Of a DNA stretch of 64,000 nucleotides, positions 25,593 to 34,851 are shown piece by piece (position 1 is the stretch's first letter; the number at the start of each line of letters is the position of its first letter). Where the stretch lies: positions 43,230 to 107,229 of the forward strand of contig KN805459.1 in NCBI GenBank assembly GCA_000818945.1. Direction: 5' to 3'. This DNA is from Schizochytrium sp. CCTCC M209059. Lineage: Eukaryota; Sar; Bigyra; Thraustochytrida; Thraustochytriidae. The translations under genes were made by a program, and so were the position numbers. The notes beneath the pieces were generated by a model. The model had not been told where the DNA came from and made no database searches. It worked only from the letters and a program-made list of their open reading frames with translations.

Positions 25593-26171
25593 TTACTCAT
25601 CTGCGCCGCCCTCAGCCTCGGCCTGGGCCTTAAGCCTTGCGGTGGAGTTTTGCACCCGGCGGGATTCGTAGGCCAATTTCTTCAGCATCTTGGTCATGAG
25701 CGCCTTGTCAGGGGTCTCACCATCCTTGTCGACCTTTTTGAAGTACAGCTCGACCTCCATTGCAGCGTTACCGAGGACATCGAGACTGCACTGGAGAGAG
25801 GATCCTTTGATGCTATGCGCCTGGCGCCACACGCCCTCCCAGTCGTCCTTGGGGAAGCTTTCAAACGCAGCCGTGAGTTTCTCGTCGAGGCCGTCGGCCA
25901 GCAGCTCGATGATCATGAGCATGAACTCCTCGTCGCCCCCGATGGACTCGCAGTCGCGCACAGTATTGATCTCCTCCTCGGTGAGCTCCTCGTCGTGCGT
26001 GGCGAGTTCGAGCGCGCCGCCGTCCGCCTCGGCGCTTCCTCCGTTCTCCTCCGTCTTCACCGCGCCGCCGCCCGCGCTCTCCGCCGCGGCCTCCTTCTGC
26101 TGCGTCTTGTCCACGCCCTCGGCCGCCGTCTCCTGCTCCGCCGCGGCGGTCTGCGTCGTCGGCTCCGCCAT
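25593..26171 (-). CDS. histidine-containing phosphotransfer (Hpt) protein
   Basis: Protein of 192 residues from the ATG at 26169-26171 (GGCGAGATGGC). The first about 70 residues are Ala/Glu-rich and disordered. The rest is a four-helix Hpt domain: DEEFMLMIIELLADGLDEKL, then the phospho-acceptor site QAHSIKGSS with His119 and the conserved Lys and Gly after it, then LYFKKVDKDGE and a final helix. Hpt proteins relay phosphate between the receiver domain of a hybrid histidine kinase and a response regulator. No kinase or receiver domain is fused or nearby, so it is a free-standing YPD1-like shuttle whose partners lie elsewhere. The open frame continues upstream of the ATG as Arg/Ala-rich translation and was not included. 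Confidence 0.85.
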   Translation of the reverse strand: MAEPTTQTAAAEQETAAEGVDKTQQKEAAAESAGGGAVKTEENGGSAEADGGALELATHDEELTEEEINTVRDCESIGGDEEFMLMIIELLADGLDEKLTAAFESFPKDDWEGVWRQAHSIKGSSLQCSLDVLGNAAMEVELYFKKVDKDGETPDKALMTKMLKKLAYESRRVQNSTARLKAQAEAEGGADE

Positions 26172-28288
26172 CTCGCCAATCCGCTCCGTCCGAGCCCGCG
26201 CCGCGACCTGCGCTCGCACAAACGCCGCCGCCGCGCGCTCGCTTTCCTCGCCCCGCGCCGCCGCCGCCGCTCCCGCGCCGCCCTCGCCGCTCGCGCTCGC
26301 ACGCGCCGCCGACTCCGCTCGCTCGTTCTCGATTTGCTGCTCCTGCTTTCTTCTCTCTCGCGCCCTTCTTTCGCGCCTTCTTTCCTGCCCTCTCTCCTTC
26401 TGCAAGCAGTGGTGTACGTAGTACTATCTGTGCCACGGGGAGTATCCACGCTGCGCCTCGCGTCGCACCCGCTGTGGCCGCAGCCATTCCGCACTTCCCC
26501 GCAGCCATTCCGCGCTTCCGCGCCGCGCTTTGTCCACTTGCGCGCGCCCCGCAGCATGCACCCGCAGCGCGCGCGTATACCCGCAGCGCGCACCCGCAGC
26601 GCGCGCGTATACCCGCAGCACCGCGCGCCGCGCGCCGCCAGGACCCAACCAAGCCCAAGGCGCGCGAGTCCAGCCGCCCCGAGCGCCTGGGCGACCCGGA
26701 AAAGCCGGACGAGGAGCGGGGCGCTTCGCGCGATCGGCGGCGAAGGCGAAGAGCTCGCGGCGGAGAGCTCTCGCGGCCCGAGCGTCCGAGGGGAGCGGGG
26801 CGAGGGGCCTGCTCGCAAAGGCGCCTCGAATTCCCCACAGCGGGGTCCATCTCGTCGGGGGCCTGCTACACGAGCGTACAGAAACGTGTGGCAGAGCCGC
26901 GACGGCGCCGTACGCTGTGGAAAGGCGCGAGCGGGGTCGCGCAGTCCAGCTCTGCGTCCATGCAGGACGCCGGGGCTTCGCAGCTTCGCTGGCAGCTTTC
27001 ATTCTTCGCAGTTGTGGTGCGTAGAACCTGCAGCACGCGGAAATCGCGGCTTGGACGGGACGTCCTGCTGTAAACTGCGTGAGTCCAACTCGTGGTGGCC
27101 TGGACGGGGACCAAAGCGTGACAGCGGGGTACTGCGGCAGTCCGCTCACAAGCTTAATAGCAAGCAACGCTTTCGCATGGAGCCGTTCGTGAATCTCGAG
27201 TGCAGGCACATGGCGCGCACTGATCCAGCTTGAGTCGCAGCTGGCTTTTTTCGTCCAAGGGGGCGCTTGACCGCACAGCTGCAGACCTGTAGAGCGGTCG
27301 CATTGGTTGCGCCTGGCCTTTGTATACGCCACCTCAGGGCGCTGAAACGAAGATGCCCCGACGCTATCATTTGCGCAAGATTAAAGCACGTCCGCTTCGC
27401 CATAGATTGCAAACGCCAGGACGATTTCTTTCGCTCCATTGACATGGGGAGCTGATCCACACAAACGAAGTTTTATTCTCGTTTATCAAAAGAAGGTTTT
27501 TCCCAAAAAGAAGGACGCACTACCATCACTTGTCCTCGTCTCTGTCTCTCTCTTTAGCAGTCAGTGTGGTTCAAGACTAGCACTTTTTCGTGAAGCTCAT
27601 TACATGCGAAATGCGATGAAAAGAGAATACAACTCAAGCTAAAACAAATCATCGCTGCGAATCATGGACTCTTTTTCCTTCCCAATTTAAGAAAACTAAC
27701 AAAGGCCTTTGCCAACAAGTACTTTTCACCATTGTCGTCAATGTCGTCTCTCTTTTCCTGGCATCCACACGAGGCTGGAGCGATCACATGGATAATTTTG
27801 CAGTCAGAGGTCTTCGAGAGAGCTAAACTTTGAGAGAAAACTCATTCACCAGTCAGGGCCTGTCAGAAAACTTCTAAGCTTTCAAAGTTGGTATGGAGTA
27901 GTAGGTATATGTAGGCCTAGACCTCTGAGTGGCAAGAGTGAAATTCTCCCTCTCCTGATTTTTCTTTCTTTCGTTCACCTTGTTGCAGCAGATCGCGTCT
28001 ATTTTCTGGCAGCAGAATGAGTCCGTTCTGCGGCAACCGACTCAACTTAGTCGACTCAGTTTATTCCGCTTCAGCAGATATAACATTGAATTCCAGCTAC
28101 GGTGTGGGGTAAACGTCATCGTGAAAATGCATTGGTATTTATTGATCAAACTCAGGATAACATTGCGCATGGGTTGCAGGCGATTTTGCTTCATTCAGTC
28201 CTTGTAAGCATAGATAGCATGGCTGACAGTCATTTTAAAGTGGCAAAAATGCGTGCGCGGCAGTGTCCAGATTTCATCAGCTTGCTTC
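26172..28288. other. 2.1-kb intergenic region with GC-rich repeats and an AT-richer half
   Basis: 26172-27230 is very GC-rich. It has two copies of a 21-bp unit containing GCCATTCCGCACTTCCC (26483-26499, then a variant at 26504-26520) and an array of CCGCAGCGCGCG/GTATAC units at 26560-26630. From about 27450 the composition is AT-richer, with TAGGTATATGTAGGCCTAG at 27902-27920. Several open frames on both strands have no recognisable product. Confidence 0.45.
26477..26630. repeat. short tandem GC-rich repeats
   Basis: Two near-identical 21-bp units (26477-26518) are followed by alternating CCCGCAGCGCGC and GCGTATACCCGCAG units. They lie 300-460 bp upstream of the Hpt start codon. Confidence 0.7.
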
Positions 28289-28705
28289 TCACAGTAAGCG
28301 AGCAAGCTTCGTTTGCGGGCAAGCTTCGAGGCCACTCTTGGCCCATCGGCGGAGAATTTCCCGCTTGACACCTTCTCGGCACTTTTTGACTGCAGCGACG
28401 GACTCCCGCTGCATGAGGGCGCAAGTCTGGTATCGAATAATTTCCTGGCTTGTCATGCACGATTCGGAGAAGTTGAGGACACTCTCGCGATCATCCAACT
28501 CCATGCTATCGAACTCATCTTCAATAAAGTCATAGTCAGGATCCCGAGGCATGTGGTCCTCATGATCAACCTTATCGAGCTCGTCTTTCTCAAACTCAAG
28601 CGCACGCAAGTACCTCGGCCTCGTCGCTGCTTCGCAGGTGCCGAAAGAAGAGAGGACTAAGGCGAGCAAGAGCGCAAGAGCGGGGAACGTCCGGCCCGCG
28701 CCCAT
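28289..28705 (-). CDS. small secreted protein of unknown function
   Basis: Protein of 138 residues from the ATG at 28703-28705. The first 25 residues form a clear signal peptide: MGAGRTF, a Leu/Ala core (PALALLLALVLSSFG), then an Ala-rich cleavage region (TCEAAT). The mature part is acidic in its first half (DKVDHEDHMPRDPDYDFIEDEFDS) and basic near the end, with four Cys after the signal peptide if the cleavage-site Cys is excluded only three remain (SCMTSQ, TCALM, KKCRE, EACPQ). Those Cys may form disulfides. No family recognised. It precedes a tetraspanin on the same strand, separated by about 860 bp. Confidence 0.6.
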   Translation of the reverse strand: MGAGRTFPALALLLALVLSSFGTCEAATRPRYLRALEFEKDELDKVDHEDHMPRDPDYDFIEDEFDSMELDDRESVLNFSESCMTSQEIIRYQTCALMQRESVAAVKKCREGVKREILRRWAKSGLEACPQTKLARLL

Positions 28706-29563
28706 CGTGACTCGTTGCTAGAATTTTTGATTAAATTCAAGACGTCGAGCGATGGAGATTTGCTGTTCCGGAAGGTGTGCGATGAGTCGCGCTATGGCGC
28801 GGTGCGGTGGGCCACGGCGCGGATCGTTGGGCGTCCCTACCCGAGCGCAAGCGAGTCGTCATGTTACTAGAAACTGCTATTGAAAAAGACTACGAGTTGC
28901 AACGGATAACTCATTCCAGTTTTGACCCTCTTTTTGCTCATCGACACTCGCCCAAAAGCATTGTCTTCCAGCATTTGTTAGCTTTTTAACCGTTGTGGTG
29001 GCATTTGCAAACATAGTTAGACCTTGTCTAGGGCTTGCGAGTCAGCGAGTCTTCGCTTCGATGGTACCCATTGTTTACCCACAAGAGCGTTTCATGGCTC
29101 ATTTGCCATCGCTACAAGCCTTTGCATTGTGTTGCGCGTTTTGTTACATGCATCACGGCACACGGGCCCTTATCACAATTGAAAGCACCGAAAATCGCCG
29201 CGCGTTTTGGTCTGGAAACGGCCAGCCAACCTAAATGAGAGTACCCCAAAAAGTAGATGGAGTGCACTCATTGTCAGAGTGAGCCTATTGTTGCTAAACT
29301 CTGCACGGTATCCAGCTCTGAAGATTCAAATGAAGGCTGCACTAAAAAGTTGAACAAGAAGACTCCCTGCGCGCAAACTTTAAAGGAAGCGTGTCGAAGC
29401 AGACAAGAACACAATTGTTGACTGATCCAAAGCTATCATGGCATGAACTGACCGCGAACACAGAAGAATAGTCTCGACGCTTGCTGGACGAATCAAAGCA
29501 AAAGGAAAAAGTAAAGCATGACATAATCTGGTAAGGTTTGCTGTAAAGTGGGCTTCAAAAGTC
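28706..29563. other. intergenic region without a supported gene
   Basis: 858 bp. Open frames at 28807-28989 and 28995-29234 on the plus strand are short and resemble nothing. It presumably contains the promoter of the secreted-protein gene and the 3' end of the tetraspanin gene. Confidence 0.45.
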
Positions 29564-30223
29564 CTAAGCATAGTACAAGCCTCCTGGGTCCTCGTGATGT
29601 ACAGGCTGCGGAACAACGCGAACTACAAATGCAAAGAGCATGATCGTGTCCGCAAGCGAAAGGCTTACAAAAACGCAGTACGTTCGCAGCACTGCTGTGA
29701 CCTCCTCAATAATATAAGTTGCAAGATACTCCTTGCAGGTGTCTTCAAACGAGCAGCGAGCTGCCTCTGGATTTTGAAGCTCGTCCTCGATCGAGTCATA
29801 TCCACAGCATCGGCCATCGTTCTGAATTTGAGAAACAAAAGCAAAATAGTCGGCTGCATCGCTACCGCCAGCCACAACATTCTCCATTACGCTTTCCCAT
29901 CCCCTCTTGATCTCGAATTCCTGCACCCGAAGCTGGTCTGGGTTTCGTGCGCCTGCGACGAGGATCGCGCAGACGAATTGAAATACCCCGAGCAACACAC
30001 TTGCAAACAAGTACACCTTGAGAAGTCCTCGATGGCGTGCAAGCGCTGCAAAGAGACCCATGACGCTGTTTACTGCAATGACTCCAGCACAAAGAGTAAC
30101 GAGGGACCCGGTGCTTCCTCCAGCGGTGTACACGACGGAGAAGAGAACCTCATGGTTCATGTAGTACAATGACTGAGCAATAGCAAAGCATGACACTACG
30201 AATTGAACAACGCATGAGCCCAT
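29564..30223 (-). CDS. tetraspanin-like four-TM protein
   Basis: Protein of 219 residues from the ATG at 30221-30223. Four hydrophobic segments have the tetraspanin spacing: about 5-25, 36-60, 68-91 and 183-203. The large loop between TM3 and TM4 carries the hallmark CCG motif (139-141, GRCCGYDS) plus C157 and C163, enough for the two conserved disulfides. Tetraspanins organise membrane microdomains and partner proteins. The N-terminus MGSC could be acylated (Gly2 or Cys4). TM1 starts almost at the first residue and lacks the usual charged N-terminal tail, so a short upstream exon is possible. Confidence 0.75.
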   Translation of the reverse strand: MGSCVVQFVVSCFAIAQSLYYMNHEVLFSVVYTAGGSTGSLVTLCAGVIAVNSVMGLFAALARHRGLLKVYLFASVLLGVFQFVCAILVAGARNPDQLRVQEFEIKRGWESVMENVVAGGSDAADYFAFVSQIQNDGRCCGYDSIEDELQNPEAARCSFEDTCKEYLATYIIEEVTAVLRTYCVFVSLSLADTIMLFAFVVRVVPQPVHHEDPGGLYYA

Positions 30224-30753
30224 GAGCAACAGCTTGTTACACGCAAGGCTCTGTATCTCTCTTACACGTCATCATCGTTAGTTTTCCTTGCCAAATATGC
30301 AATGAACGAGCTTTTCAACTGCACGTGGCGATGTGTTAGCATCTTCATTGAGCGACGAACGTACCGTCTGCAGGCTTGTGCACTGCAGTTTCCTATTGCC
30401 TCGCAAGAGTCCTTCATTCTTGCCTGCAGGCTGCATGGTCACTCCACAAGCAACAAGGTGCCGGGCCGACGACTAATAATGCTCTGTAAGACAGGTCCAT
30501 CCCATTCCATCCCATCCTCTTCCATCCGCCTCAGTGCCGCAAACTTGGCAAATGGCCGTTGCAAGTGAAATATATGAAATGAAACAAACGGTCGCTCAAA
30601 TGAAGAAACGCGAAATTTTACACTTTAATCGAAGGCCCTCAAAGGTGCACCTTGTTGGCTGTCACCAATTTGTTCATTTTGGTGGGACTCACCAAAACCA
30701 GGAGCGACTCACAGGCTTAGCGCGCGGGCGTAGCGTGTGGCGGCGTGGCGAGC
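30224..30753. other. intergenic region between divergent genes
   Basis: 530 bp. It includes an 88-codon ATG-initiated open frame at 30302-30568 (+) with no recognisable features. Repeated CCATCCCATTCCATC words occur near 30497-30527. Confidence 0.4.
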
Positions 30754-31175
30754 ATGCGGGCAGTGGCACAGGCACAAGGCCAGGTTTGCATGGCCTTGGC
30801 CGTGCAACTTGTCTTCAGCTTTCTTCTTGTGGAGGGTAAGTTTGCCGAGGAACGCAAGGCAACGAAAAGACTTACTCCTAACTTGCTTGGGGCTGAGGTT
30901 GACCTCTCTTTTCTTTCCCCTCTCACTCTCTCTCCCTTTCGAGCGCAGGCGAAGGCAGAAGGCAAAAGCGTAGTAACTTGGGCAAGACTCTTTCGGACTA
31001 TGAACCCAAGCTGCGTATGCTTGGGATTGCAATCTTTGCGCCTCTGATTGTCTGGTTCCTGTACAGTTTAGCCCGTGATCCGGCCTTGCCAGCAATCATG
31101 AAGCGCGCCGGGTTTGCCATTCGAGACCGCTTTGCAATGCAACTCGGGCCTGCGCCCAAGTACAAGCGCCGATAG
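30754..31175 (+). CDS. small membrane protein, two exons
   Basis: Exon 1 is 30754-30835 and exon 2 is 30949-31175; joined they encode 102 residues. The intron (30836-30948, 113 nt) begins GTAAGT and ends in a long pyrimidine tract followed by GCGCAG. Splicing joins a Gly codon in frame. Exon 1 encodes a hydrophobic stretch (VCMALAVQLVFSFLLVEG) that may be a signal peptide or anchor. Exon 2 encodes SNLGKTLSDYEPKLRMLGIA, a membrane segment (IAIFAPLIVWFLYSLA) and a basic tail ending KYKRR. Without splicing neither part has a sensible ATG-to-stop frame. Function unknown. It is the only gene here where I see a convincing intron. Confidence 0.65.
30836..30948 (+). other. spliceosomal intron, 113 nt
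   Basis: 5' site GTAAGT matches the consensus exactly. The 3' end has about 40 nt of almost pure C/T and then GAGCGCAG. Removing it fuses two open segments in phase 1. Confidence 0.7.
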
Positions 31176-31447
31176 CTGCAATATCCAAGACTTGACAGTT
31201 AAAGATGTTCCTGCAATAAAATATGTAATTTGTTGGGGAGGATGATGGCACTTTGTCCAGTTTGTTCGGCAACATCCGACGATCTTGTACATCACGACTT
31301 TTCCAGTGTTCTTTGAAGCACGACCTCGTATAGTCTGGCCTTTTAAATGACAAATTGGAGAAAAAATTCCCAAAATCTCGCGCCAGTGTCTTGTATAGTA
31401 GCTTAGCTCACTTGCTACATCTTCTCGAAAATGTAGAAGAGCGAAAC

Positions 31448-31484
<37 letters not shown>

Positions 31485-31581
31485 CGCAGAAATTGGCTTG
31501 GTGCCGAGTAACCTTTAAAATGAATTTTAATTGTCATGCATGCGTCCCATCTCTGGCCCACCAAGTTTTCTTGATCTGTGT
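31176..31581. other. convergent intergenic region with (GAT)12
   Basis: 406 bp between two convergent stops. A perfect (GAT)n array of about twelve units lies at 31448-31484. No gene supported. Confidence 0.6.
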
Positions 31582-33906
31582 CTAAGGGGCCGAGTCCGAC
31601 GGTCCAGACTTTGCAGCTGGCTCGGAACGTGTTGTGAGCGCTCCGTCAACAACGCCGACGTTCATTTCTTCGCCACCCTCGACAAAGGCGCCGTCCACTG
31701 CTCCGGCCGTTTTCGGGCTTGTCGGCTCGCTTGTCTTGGGCCCTTGACCCCTCAAGCGAGAGGTAAATGTCTTGACAATGCGGACAATCTTGTACGGGTC
31801 CACGGAAGGACCTTCATCGCCGGCGAGCGCGGCATCCTCTTCAAGCTTCTTTCTTGCAATTGCAGCCTTTTTAAAGTCACGAAGGTTCTGCGCGTGCGAG
31901 GATTTGAGGAAACGTGGAAAATTATCTCGCTCCAGCTGCTTGTAAATCTCTTGGCGCGCTTCGTCATAGAGGTCCAGACGATACGCAAGACCATCGAATT
32001 TAAGGATTTTTCGGCGCTGAGAGTCGTTAATGTTAACCTGGAACTGGCCATGCTCGTCAATGTACCGCCTGACCATCGACTCGTGCATGTTGTTGATGAC
32101 ACCCCATCGCGCCTTGTACGCGTCAACCTGCTCTACGAACAGCAAGCTTTCCACAGCAAATTCGGAGGTCAGAAACACCTTGAAAAATGTCAGACTCTGC
32201 TTGTCCTCAAAGAGATTCTCGAATGACTTGAGCGAGTCGATCTGCTCGTCGTCAATCGTGCCCATGGCTCGGCGCAGCTCGGGATCCTCGCGAACGTCGA
32301 GGGCACTATCTTGATGGAGAAGACGATTTTGCGTCGACGACGATGGGTGCACCTTCGCATCTGCGCTGTCCACCTTTCCAGCAGGATGCTCATCCTCCTT
32401 GGCATCGACCTTGAAAAACGTAATGAGCTGGTCCATGACGGTGTCGATAAAATGACTCTCTAGTATCGACTCGTCATCGGCAGCATCTTGCTTTTCATCG
32501 TCTTCCTTCGAGAGTAAATACAGGGTGCGAGCAAGTTTGCGAACAACCATGGTAGTTTTCCGGATTGGGCGAACCACATTTTGATGCACATCCCGATTGA
32601 AAAAGAAGGACGAGAGAGCCATAAGAGACGTGAGGACGCACGTCAGTATAATGTTGAGTTTGGCCTGGGCTTGCTCAAAAAGAGTTTCGTCGAGGACAGC
32701 GACACTATCAGCGTCGGTGATCGCATAAACGAGGTAGTCGTCTCTTGCAGATTCATTAAGGACTTCGTTGACAAACTTGGTCTCGTTCTTGACAATAAGC
32801 TCGACGAGATACTCTTTCTGTTGCTCAATGTAAGCGCTCTCTAAAGAGTTGTAGACGGGAGACGTCTCGCTCCCGGCTTCAAAGGACAACTCGAGTAGCT
32901 CGAGGCCGTACTCCGCGGAGCTGTCGACCCGACTCACCTCAAGATACGGAAGGACCAAAAGGAGCAGGATCGTCCCAAGGATGACACGCTTGCCAAGCAG
33001 ATCGGCCAGACGAAGGCCAAGCTTGTTGGGTGCTTGCGTGTGAGCGTCACCTTTGGAAGATAGATACCTCCGGGTGAGATGCGAGCGCAAGATTCGAATA
33101 AGGCGAAAGATGCGCATGAGACGCGCAAAGCGGACGATGCGGAGGAGGCGCAGCGCTCGGGACGTCCGCGTCCCTGTGCGGACAAGACGGCCTGCTCGGA
33201 GAATGGCGAGATTGTCTTGCTCGTCCGTACTCGCAATAGCGCTGTCATTACCAATAATTTTATCCCAGATGAAACTAATGTCGGGGATTAGGCTGATGAG
33301 CGCCACCACGTCGAGAAAAAAAAAGAACGACAACATGTATCCTTCGCGGTACATTGAATTCAGAGCCAGCTCAAAGGTAAAGAGAAGCAAGGTGACAAAC
33401 ATGAGGTCGTCCAGCACATAATCCGTCTCGATCGAGCCATAAATGACAAAGAGATCGGGCGCAAACAGCGCAGAGAGCGTCGCCAAAAAGATGAGGAATT
33501 GGACCCATTTAGAGTCGAGAAAGCCCACAACGGAGAACTGTCTCGCCGACCTCTTTCCGCCAGCATCGTTCTTTCCGGATTTAGACTTGAGACCAGCAGC
33601 TGATGCATACGCATTCTTTCCAAAGGATGCATCGCTTTTGGCGGCGAATGGCGCCAGGATCGCACGTTTGATCTTATGCGCGCCCCCGTTTGATTCCCTA
33701 CGTCCGCTGCTGGCTAGAGGCGATCCAATGCTTTTCATGCTCGAGAAAATGCTCGATCTCCGTACTTCGGCGACCGTGGCGCGTACTTCTTCTTCGATTT
33801 CCTGGGGCGTCTTTTTCTTGCGTTTGCCGGATGAGGTAGCGTCGCCGATCGAGGGAAGGTCGTCATCTTGAGCAGGGGAGGCTGTGCCACCAAACGGCGA
33901 GGCCAT
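31582..33906 (-). CDS. voltage-sensor-like membrane protein fused to an RGS domain
   Basis: Protein of 774 residues; ATG at 33904-33906. After a Ser/Lys-rich N-terminus, four membrane helices (about 131-157, 164-185, 188-213, 236-275) look like S1-S4 of the ion-transport superfamily. S4 has Arg at nearly every third position (R237, R240, R243, R247, R250 and on to R274). No pore-loop filter motif is visible. Two more helices (about 306-325 and 416-437) flank an outward loop of about 90 residues, followed by a HAMP-like helix (NVVRPIRKTTMVVRKLA). Residues about 555-680 form an RGS domain (SFENLFEDKQSLTFFKVFLTSE through FPRFLKSSHA), the GTPase-activating module for G-alpha. The likely role is membrane-potential- or ligand-controlled G-protein shut-off; this is inference. 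It is divergent from a 7TM gene. Confidence 0.75.
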   Translation of the reverse strand: MASPFGGTASPAQDDDLPSIGDATSSGKRKKKTPQEIEEEVRATVAEVRRSSIFSSMKSIGSPLASSGRRESNGGAHKIKRAILAPFAAKSDASFGKNAYASAAGLKSKSGKNDAGGKRSARQFSVVGFLDSKWVQFLIFLATLSALFAPDLFVIYGSIETDYVLDDLMFVTLLLFTFELALNSMYREGYMLSFFFFLDVVALISLIPDISFIWDKIIGNDSAIASTDEQDNLAILRAGRLVRTGTRTSRALRLLRIVRFARLMRIFRLIRILRSHLTRRYLSSKGDAHTQAPNKLGLRLADLLGKRVILGTILLLLVLPYLEVSRVDSSAEYGLELLELSFEAGSETSPVYNSLESAYIEQQKEYLVELIVKNETKFVNEVLNESARDDYLVYAITDADSVAVLDETLFEQAQAKLNIILTCVLTSLMALSSFFFNRDVHQNVVRPIRKTTMVVRKLARTLYLLSKEDDEKQDAADDESILESHFIDTVMDQLITFFKVDAKEDEHPAGKVDSADAKVHPSSSTQNRLLHQDSALDVREDPELRRAMGTIDDEQIDSLKSFENLFEDKQSLTFFKVFLTSEFAVESLLFVEQVDAYKARWGVINNMHESMVRRYIDEHGQFQVNINDSQRRKILKFDGLAYRLDLYDEARQEIYKQLERDNFPRFLKSSHAQNLRDFKKAAIARKKLEEDAALAGDEGPSVDPYKIVRIVKTFTSRLRGQGPKTSEPTSPKTAGAVDGAFVEGGEEMNVGVVDGALTTRSEPAAKSGPSDSAP

Positions 33907-34851
33907 TGTACTAGGCTAGTTATGATTGGCGCGCGTTTGATGGCGTCGACAGCGATCTGATTGCAGCCACGACAACGCTTGCCGTGCTGAGCTCCAACGA
34001 GCAGTCTCCCTCCACACGCGAGTTCTGCAGCCAGCCCGTGCACGACGCCGCTGCCTTTTTGCACTATGATCTTCTAAAACACGGCAAGCCGAGCCTCTCA
34101 TTTCACGGGGATGAGGGGGCGCAACCTCGCCGATTTGCTTTCGCTAGATGCGCCGCCTTGTAGTACATATAGTTCGTGTCAAAAACGTCACATCAAGCGT
34201 GCAACGTGATGAGCATAGTAGCATAGTTATAGTAAAATTTATCCGTTTGGCCATTTCGGGACTTCGACTAGGACATCGACTCGACCTTGCTGTCAAAAGA
34301 CTCGAAGCACCCTGCTTGTTGATAGCAGTGGTCAAGATACGAAACGGACCTAGGCTAGTCCCGAGGCTCTCACTGTCAGTTTACTGACAATAACATAAGC
34401 AAGAAGAGCTCCGCTCACGCGAACTCGAAGTTTACGATAGGTAAGCCTTAGCAAAGGTCCGTTAGACCACTTGCATGCCAGTTAGTCGTACTTTGTCTCC
34501 AGAAATGTTGGGTTTGTAGCATGTAAACTTCCTGTTAGTTGAGGAGCGTGAGGAGCAAGTTTGAGCATGGTGGGGTGAATTACAAGGACAGAGGCAGGTG
34601 TTCATGACACGCCATATCATGTTACTTAGCACACCGTGTAGCCCTCTCGCTCTCTCTTTTCTTTTTATTTTTTGTCGTTGTTCGATAAAGGCTTCATTAT
34701 TCCCTCCTCTGCAGTTCGGGAAGTCTACGCAGCTCTCCTACCATCGAGGCTGCGACGGCTGGCAAGCTGGACTTTGACTTGATCCGTCCACGAAGCTGCC
34801 TCGTCGGGCAAGCGAACGCTCGTGGACGGGCGAAGGGGAAAGAGCTCTGCA
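33907..34851. promoter_or_regulatory. shared upstream region of the VSD-RGS and 7TM genes
   Basis: 945 bp between head-to-head start codons. The 10-mer CTAGGCTAGT occurs at 33911-33920, five bases from the VSD-RGS ATG, and again at 34350-34359. A pyrimidine tract ending CTCTGCAG at about 34700-34714 could be a splice acceptor for an unseen first exon of the 7TM gene. No other gene seen. Confidence 0.4.

Noticed and set aside
25557..27233. 558-codon open frame on the plus strand
   Set aside because: It overlaps the Hpt gene in antisense and continues into GC-rich repeats; the translation is low-complexity Arg/Leu/Ala.
30302..30568. 88-codon ATG-initiated plus-strand frame
   Set aside because: No signal peptide, domain or compositional support; it lies in the promoter region of two divergent genes.
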